The notes under the pieces: generated by a model
What the model was told of the DNA's origin: nothing
What the model saw: the letters and a program-made list of their open reading frames with translations, nothing else
Databases searched by the model: none
Position numbers and translations under genes: made by a program
In this document: piece by piece, positions 33,185 through 41,160 of the stretch
Position numbering within the stretch: position 1 is the stretch's first letter
How the letters are laid out: each line of letters opens with the position of its first letter
NCBI GenBank assembly: GCA_902780385.1
Contig: CACZFF010000014.1
Span: 1 to 54,912, forward strand
Direction of reading: 5' to 3'
DNA length: 54,912 nucleotides
Origin: an uncultured Lachnospiraceae bacterium
Lineage (GTDB): Bacteria > Bacillota > Clostridia > Lachnospirales > Lachnospiraceae

Positions 33185-35001
33185 GAAAGTGTCCTTTCCC
33201 GCAGTGCCGCATGCTCAAGAGCATCCTGAAACAGCCCGCATAGGATAGTAAAATGATTCATATACCAGAGACTGAGCTGATCCTGCTCAGCCTTTTCCAA
33301 AGTCACCAGGAAGGTTACCGGCCTGGTATCAACAGTATTGTGCTTCAAAGCCCTGTTATAACTGACCATGGAGGCATACATGGGCGCATTCTTGGAAAAA
33401 TGGATATTTTTCCATGTCCCGCCGCCGCGCACTGTCCTGAGCATCTCCTCAGACTCGGATAAATTGAAGGACTGGCGTCCCCCGCTGTCCAGACAGCAGG
33501 ACAGGAGAACCGCTTTTTTTCCGCCTGGATCAAGCTGGTAAATGGATACGGTATCATTGCGGAGGAGCTTGCGAAGTACCTGTACTGCCTCTACACACAC
33601 AGCCTCAGGCGTCCTCTGGGACATCTGACGCACCGCTCCGTAGATCCGGCTGTAGCTGTCCTCCTCATTGAGGATCTGTGCCCATAGATCTTTTCTGTTG
33701 GCCACACTGGTGCGATAAGCCTCATTAAGGAAGAGGTACTTGTTGCGGATCAGCTCATTTTCCTCCATGACAGAGCGCATCTGCTGCTCCTTCTTCTGGT
33801 GGCTGTAACCGCTGATCGCGCCTGCAGTCAGATAGTAGACAAAAGGGATCCAGTTTTCTACATTGTAGAAGAGGAGGAGCCCCGAAATACCCGTTTCGTT
33901 ATACCGCATGACAAGCATGGCACATTCCAGAATGGCAGCGGCAAAGCCCGCTGCGATCCCGTGCATCATGCCCATGAGGATGACAAAAATAACGCGCACA
34001 TCGACAATTTTGAAATAGACAGATGCTGAAGTGATCCGCGCCAGATATTCCGCCACGATGAACATTATGATCAGATCCAGCGCCGTGCCGGCCACTTTTC
34101 CAAACTTCTGTATAAAAACAAGGGCCTGTTCTTTCAGGGGGCTGGATTCTCCCGCATCCTCGATCAGGGCACTGTACTGCTCCGCTATTTCCTCTCCCCA
34201 GTCCATAGAAACCGGAAGTCTGTAGATTTCTTCCAGAAGACCGTCGCAATCCGCTCTGTCCGTCCTGGGAAAGCGCATGAACAATACGCCGCGTCTGGTC
34301 CTGTTAAATTTTTCCGAAAACTCGACTCTGGCGTCAGGACGGATCGAAAGCAGGACTGTCCGGAGTCCATCCAGCGTTCCGGTCTCCGATCCCGCCTTGT
34401 AAATACCCGGGCAGAAGGTCTTTTCCGATGTCATGCGCAGCAAAAGGACTATAAGTTCCTGCATAGAAAGAACAGTAATACCATTTTCTGCGCTGCCCTC
34501 CAGGCAGACCGTCTCACCGCGGCGCAGAGCGCCGAAGACCCGGCTGAGACGTCCGGCCGCAAGGCCGGAGCCGGTCAGGAAGGGGAGCCTGACGACCATG
34601 ATCTCCACCGGAGAAGAACCTTCTGCGGGGGAGGCCCACTTCCTGATCATGTCCCGATAGTCCGCAGGATCCGAACTCTCTGTCAGCACGATCATTCTGG
34701 AGACTCCATGATGACTGCACAGCTGAGCAATACGGTCGGTCTTTTCATTTTCATTAGAGGCATATCCGCCGTCAGCAAATTTCGTGACATGCCAGACAGC
34801 CCTGATCTCTCCAAGTTCAAAAACCTTGAGAAAATCATTGTCCGACTGATCTGCAGGAAACAGCCGCACTGTATCCGGCAGCACCTTCATGGCGCCGGCG
34901 GACTTCTGTCCGGTCACAAAAACCTGTGCTGTCTCCCCTATATATTGTAAAATCTCTTTTGAGAAAAGGCCTGTCTGGCCTGTTAAAAGGATTGTATCCA
35001 T
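33181..35001 (-). CDS. pelD: PelD-like regulator: degenerate SDR domain, four membrane helices and GAF domain, no GGDEF
   Basis: A 606-residue protein. Residues 1-270 form an NAD(P)-binding SDR/epimerase-like domain beginning MDTILLTGQTGLFSKEIL. The glycine motif is imperfect, and Tyr115 is followed by Lys at +6 rather than +4, so the YxxxK catalytic pair looks lost. Residues 305-400 contain about four membrane helices as in PelD, followed by a helical linker (401-440). Residues 450-600 resemble a GAF domain (SIYQLDPGGKKAVLLSCCLD). The protein ends there; classical PelD continues into a degenerate GGDEF domain whose RxxD site binds c-di-GMP. I infer that polymer synthesis is gated by another ligand or partner. 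The ATG at 35001 follows GGAG at eight bases. Confidence 0.82.
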   Translation of the reverse strand: MDTILLTGQTGLFSKEILQYIGETAQVFVTGQKSAGAMKVLPDTVRLFPADQSDNDFLKVFELGEIRAVWHVTKFADGGYASNENEKTDRIAQLCSHHGVSRMIVLTESSDPADYRDMIRKWASPAEGSSPVEIMVVRLPFLTGSGLAAGRLSRVFGALRRGETVCLEGSAENGITVLSMQELIVLLLRMTSEKTFCPGIYKAGSETGTLDGLRTVLLSIRPDARVEFSEKFNRTRRGVLFMRFPRTDRADCDGLLEEIYRLPVSMDWGEEIAEQYSALIEDAGESSPLKEQALVFIQKFGKVAGTALDLIIMFIVAEYLARITSASVYFKIVDVRVIFVILMGMMHGIAAGFAAAILECAMLVMRYNETGISGLLLFYNVENWIPFVYYLTAGAISGYSHQKKEQQMRSVMEENELIRNKYLFLNEAYRTSVANRKDLWAQILNEEDSYSRIYGAVRQMSQRTPEAVCVEAVQVLRKLLRNDTVSIYQLDPGGKKAVLLSCCLDSGGRQSFNLSESEEMLRTVRGGGTWKNIHFSKNAPMYASMVSYNRALKHNTVDTRPVTFLVTLEKAEQDQLSLWYMNHFTILCGLFQDALEHAALRERTLS

Positions 35002-35051
35002 TCTCACTACTCCATGCCGCTGCAAAAGCACGACATCCGATACGCCTTTCT

Positions 35052-36014
35052 TCAGTCATCCGGTAAAGTCAGATTCACATGCGGTGATATATAGAATCGG
35101 AAACCGTTTTTATCACAATAACGGCAGATTTTTTTCTCTACATCTTCATCCGTTGTATACTCCAGCAGAAATACGTCTATATCCGCCTTTTTACACGCTT
35201 TCAGATATTCTGTGTAATACTCATTCTCCTTTTTCGGCTGTTGACCGAACTTGTCCTTGTCATAATCGATGATCCTGCTGAATACAGTCTCCTGATTCAC
35301 ACCCCGGATCAGATCTTCCCGCTCTTCATCGATCAGTCTGGAGACAAAGGTATCCGCCCCGTTGACCAGGACGGGGAGACCGGCCTCCTGATACATTTCC
35401 AGAATATTGATCAGGGCGCCGTAGACATCTTCTTTCATGGAACGGTACTTTTTCTTTGCCTGCACCTGGTAATAAATATCCAGGTTATCCAGGAAGAGTC
35501 CGTCCACCTCGGGATCATTGGCCCTGATCCTGTCAACAAGTCCGGAGCCCGTAAATTTCTGCCACTTCTTCTGCGTCACATCCACCCAGTATTCATCCGG
35601 CCAGTTCTCATACTTGAAAAGGCACAGATCCTTATACTTGCTGAAATAATCCCTGTTGGTCTCAATAGATCCCACATTGAGATAGGAATAGACCACATGG
35701 CCTCTGGCGTGCAGCTGGGCAAGCTGGTCCGGGCGAAGCTCCTGCGCATCCACCACCACCAGATCATATTCATCAAAAAGATTCACATCAAATGATTTAC
35801 TGTCGATGCCCAGAAAGACACCGTAGCTCTCTTTCGAAGTATCACTGATTTCCACGTCCTCCGCGCCTTCCTCACCGCCGATTCTGCATCCTGTCAGGCT
35901 AAGCAGGGCACAGAGCAGAACAAGAAGCACAGACACGCACACTGCCCTCCTCTTTCTGCCGTCTCCGGACCGGTGTATATTTCTGCAGAGTCTGAATATC
36001 AATCTTTTCATCAT
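35052..36014 (-). CDS. GH114-like endo-galactosaminidase lipoprotein (Pel hydrolase-type)
   Basis: A 320-residue lipoprotein. A basic N-terminus and hydrophobic stretch end in the lipobox LLSLTGC (near residue 43). The mature part is a TIM-barrel of the GH114/TM1410-like family: YDLVVVDAQELRPDQLAQL, VVYSYLNVGSIETNRDY, EYWVDVTQKKWQKF and VDGLFLDNLDIYYQ, with candidate catalytic Asp residues in VVDAQ and LFLDNLD. GH114 enzymes cut alpha-1,4 galactosamine polymers such as Pel. It is the first gene of the cluster, and its ATG overlaps the trmD stop as TGATG; a GTG one codon earlier is an alternative start. Role: trimming or release of the polymer, inferred. Confidence 0.85.
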   Translation of the reverse strand: MMKRLIFRLCRNIHRSGDGRKRRAVCVSVLLVLLCALLSLTGCRIGGEEGAEDVEISDTSKESYGVFLGIDSKSFDVNLFDEYDLVVVDAQELRPDQLAQLHARGHVVYSYLNVGSIETNRDYFSKYKDLCLFKYENWPDEYWVDVTQKKWQKFTGSGLVDRIRANDPEVDGLFLDNLDIYYQVQAKKKYRSMKEDVYGALINILEMYQEAGLPVLVNGADTFVSRLIDEEREDLIRGVNQETVFSRIIDYDKDKFGQQPKKENEYYTEYLKACKKADIDVFLLEYTTDEDVEKKICRYCDKNGFRFYISPHVNLTLPDD

Positions 36015-36787
36015 CACCTGCGCCGTTCCTCCAGACGTTTCGCCCGCTCAATGCGCCTGCGGCGCTCTTCCATGATCTCAGGGTTGTCCTGTACAAACTT
36101 TTCATACAGATCCGGCCGGCGCTCCTTTGTAATCGCCAGAGACTGTTCAAAGCGCCACTCATCTACACGGGCATGGTCGCCGGAGAGCAGGACGGGAGGC
36201 ACTTCCTTTCCGTGCCAGACAGCCGGTCTGGAGTACTGGGGGTATTCCAGAAGTCCGTTCATGAAAGAGTCTGTATCCGCGGAATCCGTATTTCCCAGTA
36301 CGCCGGGGATCATACGGGACACCGCATCGATGATCATCAAAGCCGGCAGCTCCCCGCCGGTGAGGACAAAGTCCCCGATGGAAACCTCTTCCACGCCGAT
36401 CTCTTCCAGAGCCCTCGCATCGATTCCTTCGTAGTGGCCGCAGAGCAGGATCAGCTCCTCTTCCTGTGCTAGTTCCTTTGCCATCTGCTGGTCAAAGACA
36501 GGTCCAAGCGGCGACATATAGAGGACACGGGCAGGTCTGCCCAGCCGCTCTGTGATCTGCGCCTGAACATCCGAACAACAATCAAAAACAGGCTGTGCCT
36601 GCATCAGCATGCCGGCGCCGCCTCCATACGTATAATCATCGACTCTGTTGTGCCGGTTTTCTGTATAGCTCCGGATATCGACTGCGGAAAACTCCACCAG
36701 TCCCTTCTGCGAAGCGCGGCCCAGAATGCTCTCACCCAGTGCAGCTTCCACCATTCCCGGAAACAAAGTCAGAACATGAAACCGCAT
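36014..36787 (-). CDS. trmD: tRNA (guanine-N1)-methyltransferase TrmD
   Basis: A 257-residue SPOUT methyltransferase that makes m1G37 in tRNA. Trefoil-knot motifs: SYTENRHNRVDDYTYGGGAG, LLCGHYEGIDARALEE, VSIGDFVLTGGELPALMIID, then the C-terminal tRNA-binding domain with LLSGDHARVDEWRFEQSLAI. The start overlaps the rimM stop (TGATG) with a possible GTG one codon earlier, and its own stop overlaps the next start in the same way. The next gene is not rplS, as is usual, but the Pel-cluster hydrolase. Confidence 0.97.
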   Translation of the reverse strand: MRFHVLTLFPGMVEAALGESILGRASQKGLVEFSAVDIRSYTENRHNRVDDYTYGGGAGMLMQAQPVFDCCSDVQAQITERLGRPARVLYMSPLGPVFDQQMAKELAQEEELILLCGHYEGIDARALEEIGVEEVSIGDFVLTGGELPALMIIDAVSRMIPGVLGNTDSADTDSFMNGLLEYPQYSRPAVWHGKEVPPVLLSGDHARVDEWRFEQSLAITKERRPDLYEKFVQDNPEIMEERRRRIERAKRLEERRR

Positions 36788-37299
36788 CACAGATCCTCCA
36801 GTCCTGCCATGATATGGACTGTAATAAAGCCCTCCTCAGGCTGAACATCCAGGATACACTGCGAAATAGCCGGAAGAAGCAGGTCCTTCAGACCTTCTCT
36901 CTCGACTACATAGACATCGTTGGCACCTGTCTCGAGGACTTCCTTCAATGTTCCGATTTCATTGCCGTCCTCGTCGCGGACAGACAGACCGATCAGGTCT
37001 GCCACATAGTACTCATCCTCTTCGAGGGGGGCAGCGTCCCTGCGTTCCACCAGCAGGGGACAGCCGCGCAGGGCTTCCACGTCTTCGATCCGGTCCATGC
37101 CCTCAAAACCCAGGATCACAAACTGTTTAAAAAACTTCACGCTGCGGATCCTGAGAACGCGTTCGCTTCTCTTTTCCTTCAGGATCAGCTCCTTCAGGAT
37201 CTTAAAGCGCAAGGGATCATCTGTTGTCGGGTAGACTTTCACTTCTCCCCGAAGACCGTGCGGAGTCGTGATCACACCAACCTGAAAACGTTCAGTCAA
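36787..37299 (-). CDS. rimM: 16S rRNA processing protein RimM
   Basis: A 170-residue 30S assembly factor that binds ribosomal protein S19. The N-terminal beta-barrel shows RFQVGVITTPHGLRGEVKVY and PTTDDPLRF; the C-terminal PRC-barrel shows YYVADLIGLSVRDEDGNEIG, TGANDVYVV and LLPAISQCILDVQPEEG. Overlaps trmD by one base. A small hairpin (GGCGGCG/GCGCCGCC) occupies the 91-bp gap after khpA. Confidence 0.97.
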   Translation of the reverse strand: MTERFQVGVITTPHGLRGEVKVYPTTDDPLRFKILKELILKEKRSERVLRIRSVKFFKQFVILGFEGMDRIEDVEALRGCPLLVERRDAAPLEEDEYYVADLIGLSVRDEDGNEIGTLKEVLETGANDVYVVEREGLKDLLLPAISQCILDVQPEEGFITVHIMAGLEDL

Positions 37300-37390
37300 A
37301 TCTTATCTCCATTCTCCTGTCTGTGATTAAAAGAATAGAATGAACGAAGGCGGCGCAGAAACGCCGCCCTATATCATTCATATACTATCC

Positions 37391-37618
37391 TCAATCGATA
37401 TCCACATCGATCCGGTAATCTTCCTGCGCAGAGGCGGCTTTGACAACTGACCTGATCGCTCTTGCGATCCTGCCCTGCCTTCCGATTACCTTTCCCATGT
37501 CCGAAGGCGCCACATGAAGCTGCACCCGTATATTCCTGCCTTCTTTTTTCTCGGTCACGACAACTTCATCGGGATTATCAACAAGCGCTTTCGCAATCAC
37601 TTCTACCAATTCTTTCAT
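37391..37618 (-). CDS. khpA: KH-domain RNA-binding protein KhpA
   Basis: A 75-residue single-KH-domain protein with the GxxG loop in MGKVIGRQGRIARAIRSVVK. In Firmicutes it pairs with KhpB (Jag/EloR) as a global RNA chaperone affecting cell division. The ATG at 37618 is preceded by AAGGATTGTCT. Location between rpsP and rimM is the conserved one. Confidence 0.93.
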   Translation of the reverse strand: MKELVEVIAKALVDNPDEVVVTEKKEGRNIRVQLHVAPSDMGKVIGRQGRIARAIRSVVKAASAQEDYRIDVDID

Positions 37619-37710
37619 AGACAATCCTTCTAGACCCGGTACAAAATGTGTCGGATCTCATTGTCAGGCAATAGATATATAAATAATTGCGCATAAAAGG
37701 CGCGGAATTC

Positions 37711-37953
37711 TTATTTAATACCTGCCTGCTTGAACAGTTTTTTGACCACAGTTGTAGGCTGGGCGCCGTTCTTGAGCCACTTCTTAGCTGCCTCGACATC
37801 TACATCAACCGTGCCGGGATCAGTGTTGGGGTTGTAATGTCCGATCGTGTCGATCGCTCTGCCATCCCTGGGGGTAGAGGCATCTGCGACGACGATTCTG
37901 TAAAGCGGGACTTTCTTCTCACCGATTCTTGTAAGTCTGATTTTAACTGCCAT
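37711..37953 (-). CDS. rpsP: 30S ribosomal protein S16
   Basis: An 80-residue ribosomal protein: [40 protein letters not shown], and the C-terminal [16 protein letters not shown]. Full length, with a good GAGGAGG site before the ATG. It follows ffh by 66 bp. Confidence 0.98.
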   Translation of the reverse strand: MAVKIRLTRIGEKKVPLYRIVVADASTPRDGRAIDTIGHYNPNTDPGTVDVDVEAAKKWLKNGAQPTTVVKKLFKQAGIK

Positions 37954-38019
37954 TGTTTTTTTCCTCCTCGTTATAAGGCGCTGCTCATTTCCAGCGCTGT
38001 TTTATATGCTTTATTTATT

Positions 38020-39411
38020 TCAGAAGGGGAAACCTCCCCGTCTTGAACCACCCATGCCGCCGAACATACCGGAGAGAGGATTTCTCCCGCGGCGCCGGCC
38101 GCCCATGCCGCCCATCTGCTTCATCATTTTCTGCATCTGGGTGAACTGTTTGATGAAACGGTTTACCGTCGCGATATCACACCCGGAGCCCTTGGCGATG
38201 CGGAACTTCCGCTGAGGTGTGAGGATCTTGGGGTTGGCGCGTTCCTGCGGCGTCATACTCAGGATGATGGCCTCGGTCTGCTTGAGCTGCTTGTCGTCAA
38301 CCGCTCCCTCGAGCATATCCTTGCTCATTCCCAGTCCGGGAAGCATGGAAAGGATGCTGGACATGCCGCCCATCTTGCGCATCTGCTTCATGCTCTCGAG
38401 GTAATCATTGAAATCAAACTTACCCTTGCGGACACGTCCGACCATATCGCGGCTCTTCTCCTCGTCCTCTTTATCGAGGGCTTCCTGAGCCTTGTCGATC
38501 AGAGTGAGCACGTCGCCCATGCCGAGGATCCGGCTGGCCATACGATCCGGATAGAACTGTTCCAGGTCGGAGAGCTTCTCTCCCATACCGATGTACAGGA
38601 TCGGCTTTCCTGTCACCGCCTTGATGGAAAGTGCCGCACCGCCTCTGGTGTCGCCGTCCATCTTGGTAAGGATCACACCGTCGACGCCGACCTTTTCGTC
38701 GAAGGTCTTGGCCACATTGACTGCCTCCTGACCGGTCATGGCGTCTACGACCAGCACGGTCTGATGGACCGTGACGGCATCTTTAATGTCGGAGAGCTCC
38801 TGCATCATCGATTCATCGATCTGCAGACGACCTGCCGTATCCAGGATGACCACGGTCTCGCCGTTGTTCCTGGCGTGCTGCATGGCAGCCTGTGCGATCT
38901 GCGCCGGTCTTGTCCCGTCCTCAAGCGCGAAGACGTCAACACCCTGCTTCTCGCCGTTGACCTGCAGCTGTTTAATTGCAGCGGGCCGATAGACGTCCAG
39001 AGCAACCAGAAGCGGCTTGCGTCCCTTGGACTTGAACTTTCCTGCCAGCTTGGCCGCGGTCGTCGTTTTACCGGCACCCTGCAGACCCGCCATCATGATC
39101 ACTGTGGCCTCTCTGCCCGGCTGAAGCTGGATCTCGGTCGTCTCGGAGCCCATCAGCTCCGTCATTTCCTCATCGACGATCTTGATCACCATCTGTCCGG
39201 GATTCAGACCGTTCATGACGTCAGCGCCGATCGCTCTCTCCTGTACCGAAGAGACGAACTTCTTGACAACCTTGAAGTTGACGTCTGCCTCGAGAAGCGC
39301 CATCTTGACTTCACGCATGGCGGCTTTGACATCGCTCTCTGTCAGACGTCCTTTGCCGCTCAGGTTGCGGAACACTTCATTCAGTTTGTCTGTCAGACTC
39401 TCAAATGCCAT
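38020..39411 (-). CDS. ffh: Signal recognition particle protein Ffh (SRP54)
   Basis: A 463-residue SRP GTPase that binds signal sequences and 4.5S RNA. The N domain starts MAFESLTDKLNEVFRNLSGK; the G domain has GLQGAGKTTTAAKLAGKF, DTAGRLQIDE and LTKMDGDTRGGAALSI; the Met-rich M domain (about 300-440) contains ILSMTPQERANP and QMQKMMKQMGGMGG. The C-terminus is Gly/Arg-rich (GRRRGRNPLSGMFGGMGGSR). Its ATG overlaps the ylxM stop as TAATG. The receptor gene ftsY is 3.6 kb upstream. Confidence 0.98.
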   Translation of the reverse strand: MAFESLTDKLNEVFRNLSGKGRLTESDVKAAMREVKMALLEADVNFKVVKKFVSSVQERAIGADVMNGLNPGQMVIKIVDEEMTELMGSETTEIQLQPGREATVIMMAGLQGAGKTTTAAKLAGKFKSKGRKPLLVALDVYRPAAIKQLQVNGEKQGVDVFALEDGTRPAQIAQAAMQHARNNGETVVILDTAGRLQIDESMMQELSDIKDAVTVHQTVLVVDAMTGQEAVNVAKTFDEKVGVDGVILTKMDGDTRGGAALSIKAVTGKPILYIGMGEKLSDLEQFYPDRMASRILGMGDVLTLIDKAQEALDKEDEEKSRDMVGRVRKGKFDFNDYLESMKQMRKMGGMSSILSMLPGLGMSKDMLEGAVDDKQLKQTEAIILSMTPQERANPKILTPQRKFRIAKGSGCDIATVNRFIKQFTQMQKMMKQMGGMGGRRRGRNPLSGMFGGMGGSRRGGFPF

Positions 39412-39752
39412 TAACTGAGATCCTTTCTGATCCTGTCTGCAATCTCACGGGCGCGGTCCGCCAGTTCTTCCCGGCTCTTTGCAGATTCCGCCGCCCGGCA
39501 AAGATCATCCGCCGCCGCGCTGAGACTCCGGAAGCGCCGGATCATACCCAGCCTGTTCTCGTATCTCTGCATGAGCGCTGTTGTCCTGCGGATAAGATCA
39601 TGCACCGCCTGACGGCTGATCCCCTCCTGCTCCGCAATTTCGTTGTAGGAGAGGTTCTCATAGACCGCCTGCTCATAAATTTTCTGCTGATGTGCTGTGA
39701 GAAGCTGCCCGTAGAAGTCATACAGCAGCCCCTGCTCTACGATTTTTTCCAT
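39411..39752 (-). CDS. ylxM: YlxM/p13-like DNA-binding protein (SRP-associated)
   Basis: A 113-residue helix-turn-helix protein: LLYDFYGQLLTAHQQKIYEQ, LSYNEIAEQEGISRQAVHD, LIRRTTALMQRYENRLG. It matches the sigma-70 region-4-like YlxM family encoded with ffh. A strong promoter ends nine bases before its ATG, and no Shine-Dalgarno site is seen, so the mRNA may be leaderless (see findings). The family alignment (LYDFYxxLL near the N-terminus) supports this start. Its exact function is unknown, although a link to SRP assembly has been proposed. Confidence 0.9.
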   Translation of the reverse strand: MEKIVEQGLLYDFYGQLLTAHQQKIYEQAVYENLSYNEIAEQEGISRQAVHDLIRRTTALMQRYENRLGMIRRFRSLSAAADDLCRAAESAKSREELADRAREIADRIRKDLS

Positions 39753-39761
39753 ACCTGTGCT

Positions 39762-39790
39762 ATTTTACTCATGCTGCAGGTGCTTGTCAA
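39762..39790 (-). promoter_or_regulatory. Strong promoter directly before ylxM
   Basis: A perfect TTGACA (39790-39785), a 17-bp spacer and TAAAAT (39767-39762) on the minus strand. Only nine bases separate the -10 box from the ylxM ATG. It probably drives ylxM-ffh-rpsP-khpA-rimM-trmD and, by read-through, the Pel-like cluster. Confidence 0.75.
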
Positions 39791-39834
39791 GCAAAAATTC
39801 TTGACTTTTTGACAAAAATACAAAATGGGGACAG

Positions 39835-39919
39835 CGGGAGACAGGGGACGGTTCTGTGTCTCCTCCGGGGAGGAGACACAGAACCGTCCCCTGTCTCCCG
39901 AACCGTCCCCTGTCTCCCC
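39835..39919. repeat. Family A repeat: perfect 66-bp palindrome plus extra half-core
   Basis: Arms 39835-39866 and 39869-39900 are perfect 32-bp reverse complements around GG. Each arm carries ACAGGGGACGGTTCTG with GGAGACA and TGTCTCC on either side of the core. A further AACCGTCCCCTGTCTCC copy follows at 39901-39917. It fills the spacer between ylxM's promoter and the GH25-like gene. Confidence 0.9.
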
Positions 39920-39926
39920 CTTCACC

Positions 39927-41138
39927 TCATGGGGAGTTTTCTTCACTGTCCTCGATATCAAGGCGGGCATAGAGGATCGCTTTCCCGGGGACACCTTCCA
40001 TATCCCCCTCGGCACTGTATTCCCAGTAGGAATAGCTGTAGGGGAAGCTGGCGGTCTCCTCGTGGTCGATCACCCACCTGCCATATTCCGCCAGAGCTGT
40101 CAGATCGACCTGTGCGGCGCCGGTAAAAAGATTCATTCCCAGGATTGGATCTCCGCCTTTCTTCTCTATCATTTTACACAGCTGTCTCAGCGATTTTGTC
40201 CATGCCTCCTTGTCCGACCCGTCGTCGGAGAGCACCTCTGCTGAGTGGATCCTCAGCAAAAAGGCCGGATCAACAGCACCCTGTGCGGGAGCATGGCCGG
40301 AGTCCTTCCCGGTGTCTTCCGCCCCGGATGCATCTTCCGCATCAGCCGCACTTGCAGCGGCCGCTCCGTCTTCACCGGGGGCCCCGGTCTCTTCGCTTTC
40401 TCCCCCGGCAGGCGCCGTTTTCCGGATCCCGTAAAGATCCGCCATTTCTCCGACAGCCGCCAGGGCCTCCTGCATACTGTCTTCTCCGGGCGTCCCCTCT
40501 ATATCCAGACACAGTTTGATATTGATCTCCCTGGCTGCAGCCTTCTCGCAGTTTCTTTCGAACTGCTGGTCCCGTATAAAGCGGTCATCATCGAGGATTC
40601 CCACTCTGATCGCAGCCTCCTCGATCCCGCTGTCTCCCAGGCGGTCCCAGTCGACTTTCCCATTGTTGTCCGACAGCAGGATCCCATGGCTGATCCGGGC
40701 AGAGGGACTTTCCCCCGTATACAGAACATTTCCTTCGCTCTGGCATAAAGCCCCGGCCGGCAGGGGATTCTTTTCCACAGCATCAGCAAGAGGGTAAAAA
40801 TAATATCTTCCCCCGTTGACCACCACAATGCTGTCGTCGAAAATCTCCCTGAGCATCTGTGTTGTGCTCCTGCCCGATTCCAGGGAAGACTGGATCTCCA
40901 GAAGGAGATCATTGCGGGCGTTCGAGGCCGCGTTTTCCCGTATGGACTCGATCTGCCCCTTGGTATAAAGCTGGCGGACACCGTCCGTTCCATGTGTGCG
41001 CAGCCTGAAAAAGACAACCAGCGCAAACACCAGCGAAACGATGGTCAGACAGCACATGAAAATAATATTGACCAGATAAAGCGAATGCCTCCTGTTCGGA
41101 TTATCCGCGGACTCCTGATTCTTATTCAACTGACTCAT
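39927..41138 (-). CDS. Membrane-anchored GH25-like protein, probably without lysozyme activity
   Basis: A 403-residue protein with one membrane helix (about 21-44) and a likely extracellular C-terminal part. Residues 150-230 and 285-392 resemble the GH25 lysozyme barrel: HGILLSDNNGKVDWDRLGDS, then GIEEAAIRVG, and later DPILGMNLFTG, YGRWVIDHEE, SYWEYSAEGDMEGVPG. In active GH25 the first motif is GIDVSxxQG; here Leu154 replaces the catalytic Asp. The later DxE position appears to be replaced near residue 296 (FLLRIHSAE). An Ala/Glu/Gly/Asp-rich insertion (243-288) splits the domain. I infer a pseudoenzyme that may bind peptidoglycan. It stands alone between repeat-rich spacers. Confidence 0.6.
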   Translation of the reverse strand: MSQLNKNQESADNPNRRHSLYLVNIIFMCCLTIVSLVFALVVFFRLRTHGTDGVRQLYTKGQIESIRENAASNARNDLLLEIQSSLESGRSTTQMLREIFDDSIVVVNGGRYYFYPLADAVEKNPLPAGALCQSEGNVLYTGESPSARISHGILLSDNNGKVDWDRLGDSGIEEAAIRVGILDDDRFIRDQQFERNCEKAAAREINIKLCLDIEGTPGEDSMQEALAAVGEMADLYGIRKTAPAGGESEETGAPGEDGAAAASAADAEDASGAEDTGKDSGHAPAQGAVDPAFLLRIHSAEVLSDDGSDKEAWTKSLRQLCKMIEKKGGDPILGMNLFTGAAQVDLTALAEYGRWVIDHEETASFPYSYSYWEYSAEGDMEGVPGKAILYARLDIEDSEENSP

Positions 41139-41160
41139 TTTTTAACCCTGACCCTGCTGA

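Noticed and set aside
25857-36014. Integrative element or genomic island boundaries around the Pel-like cluster
   Set aside because: No tRNA target, direct repeats, integrase or transposase found at either end; the trmD junction is a tight overlap.
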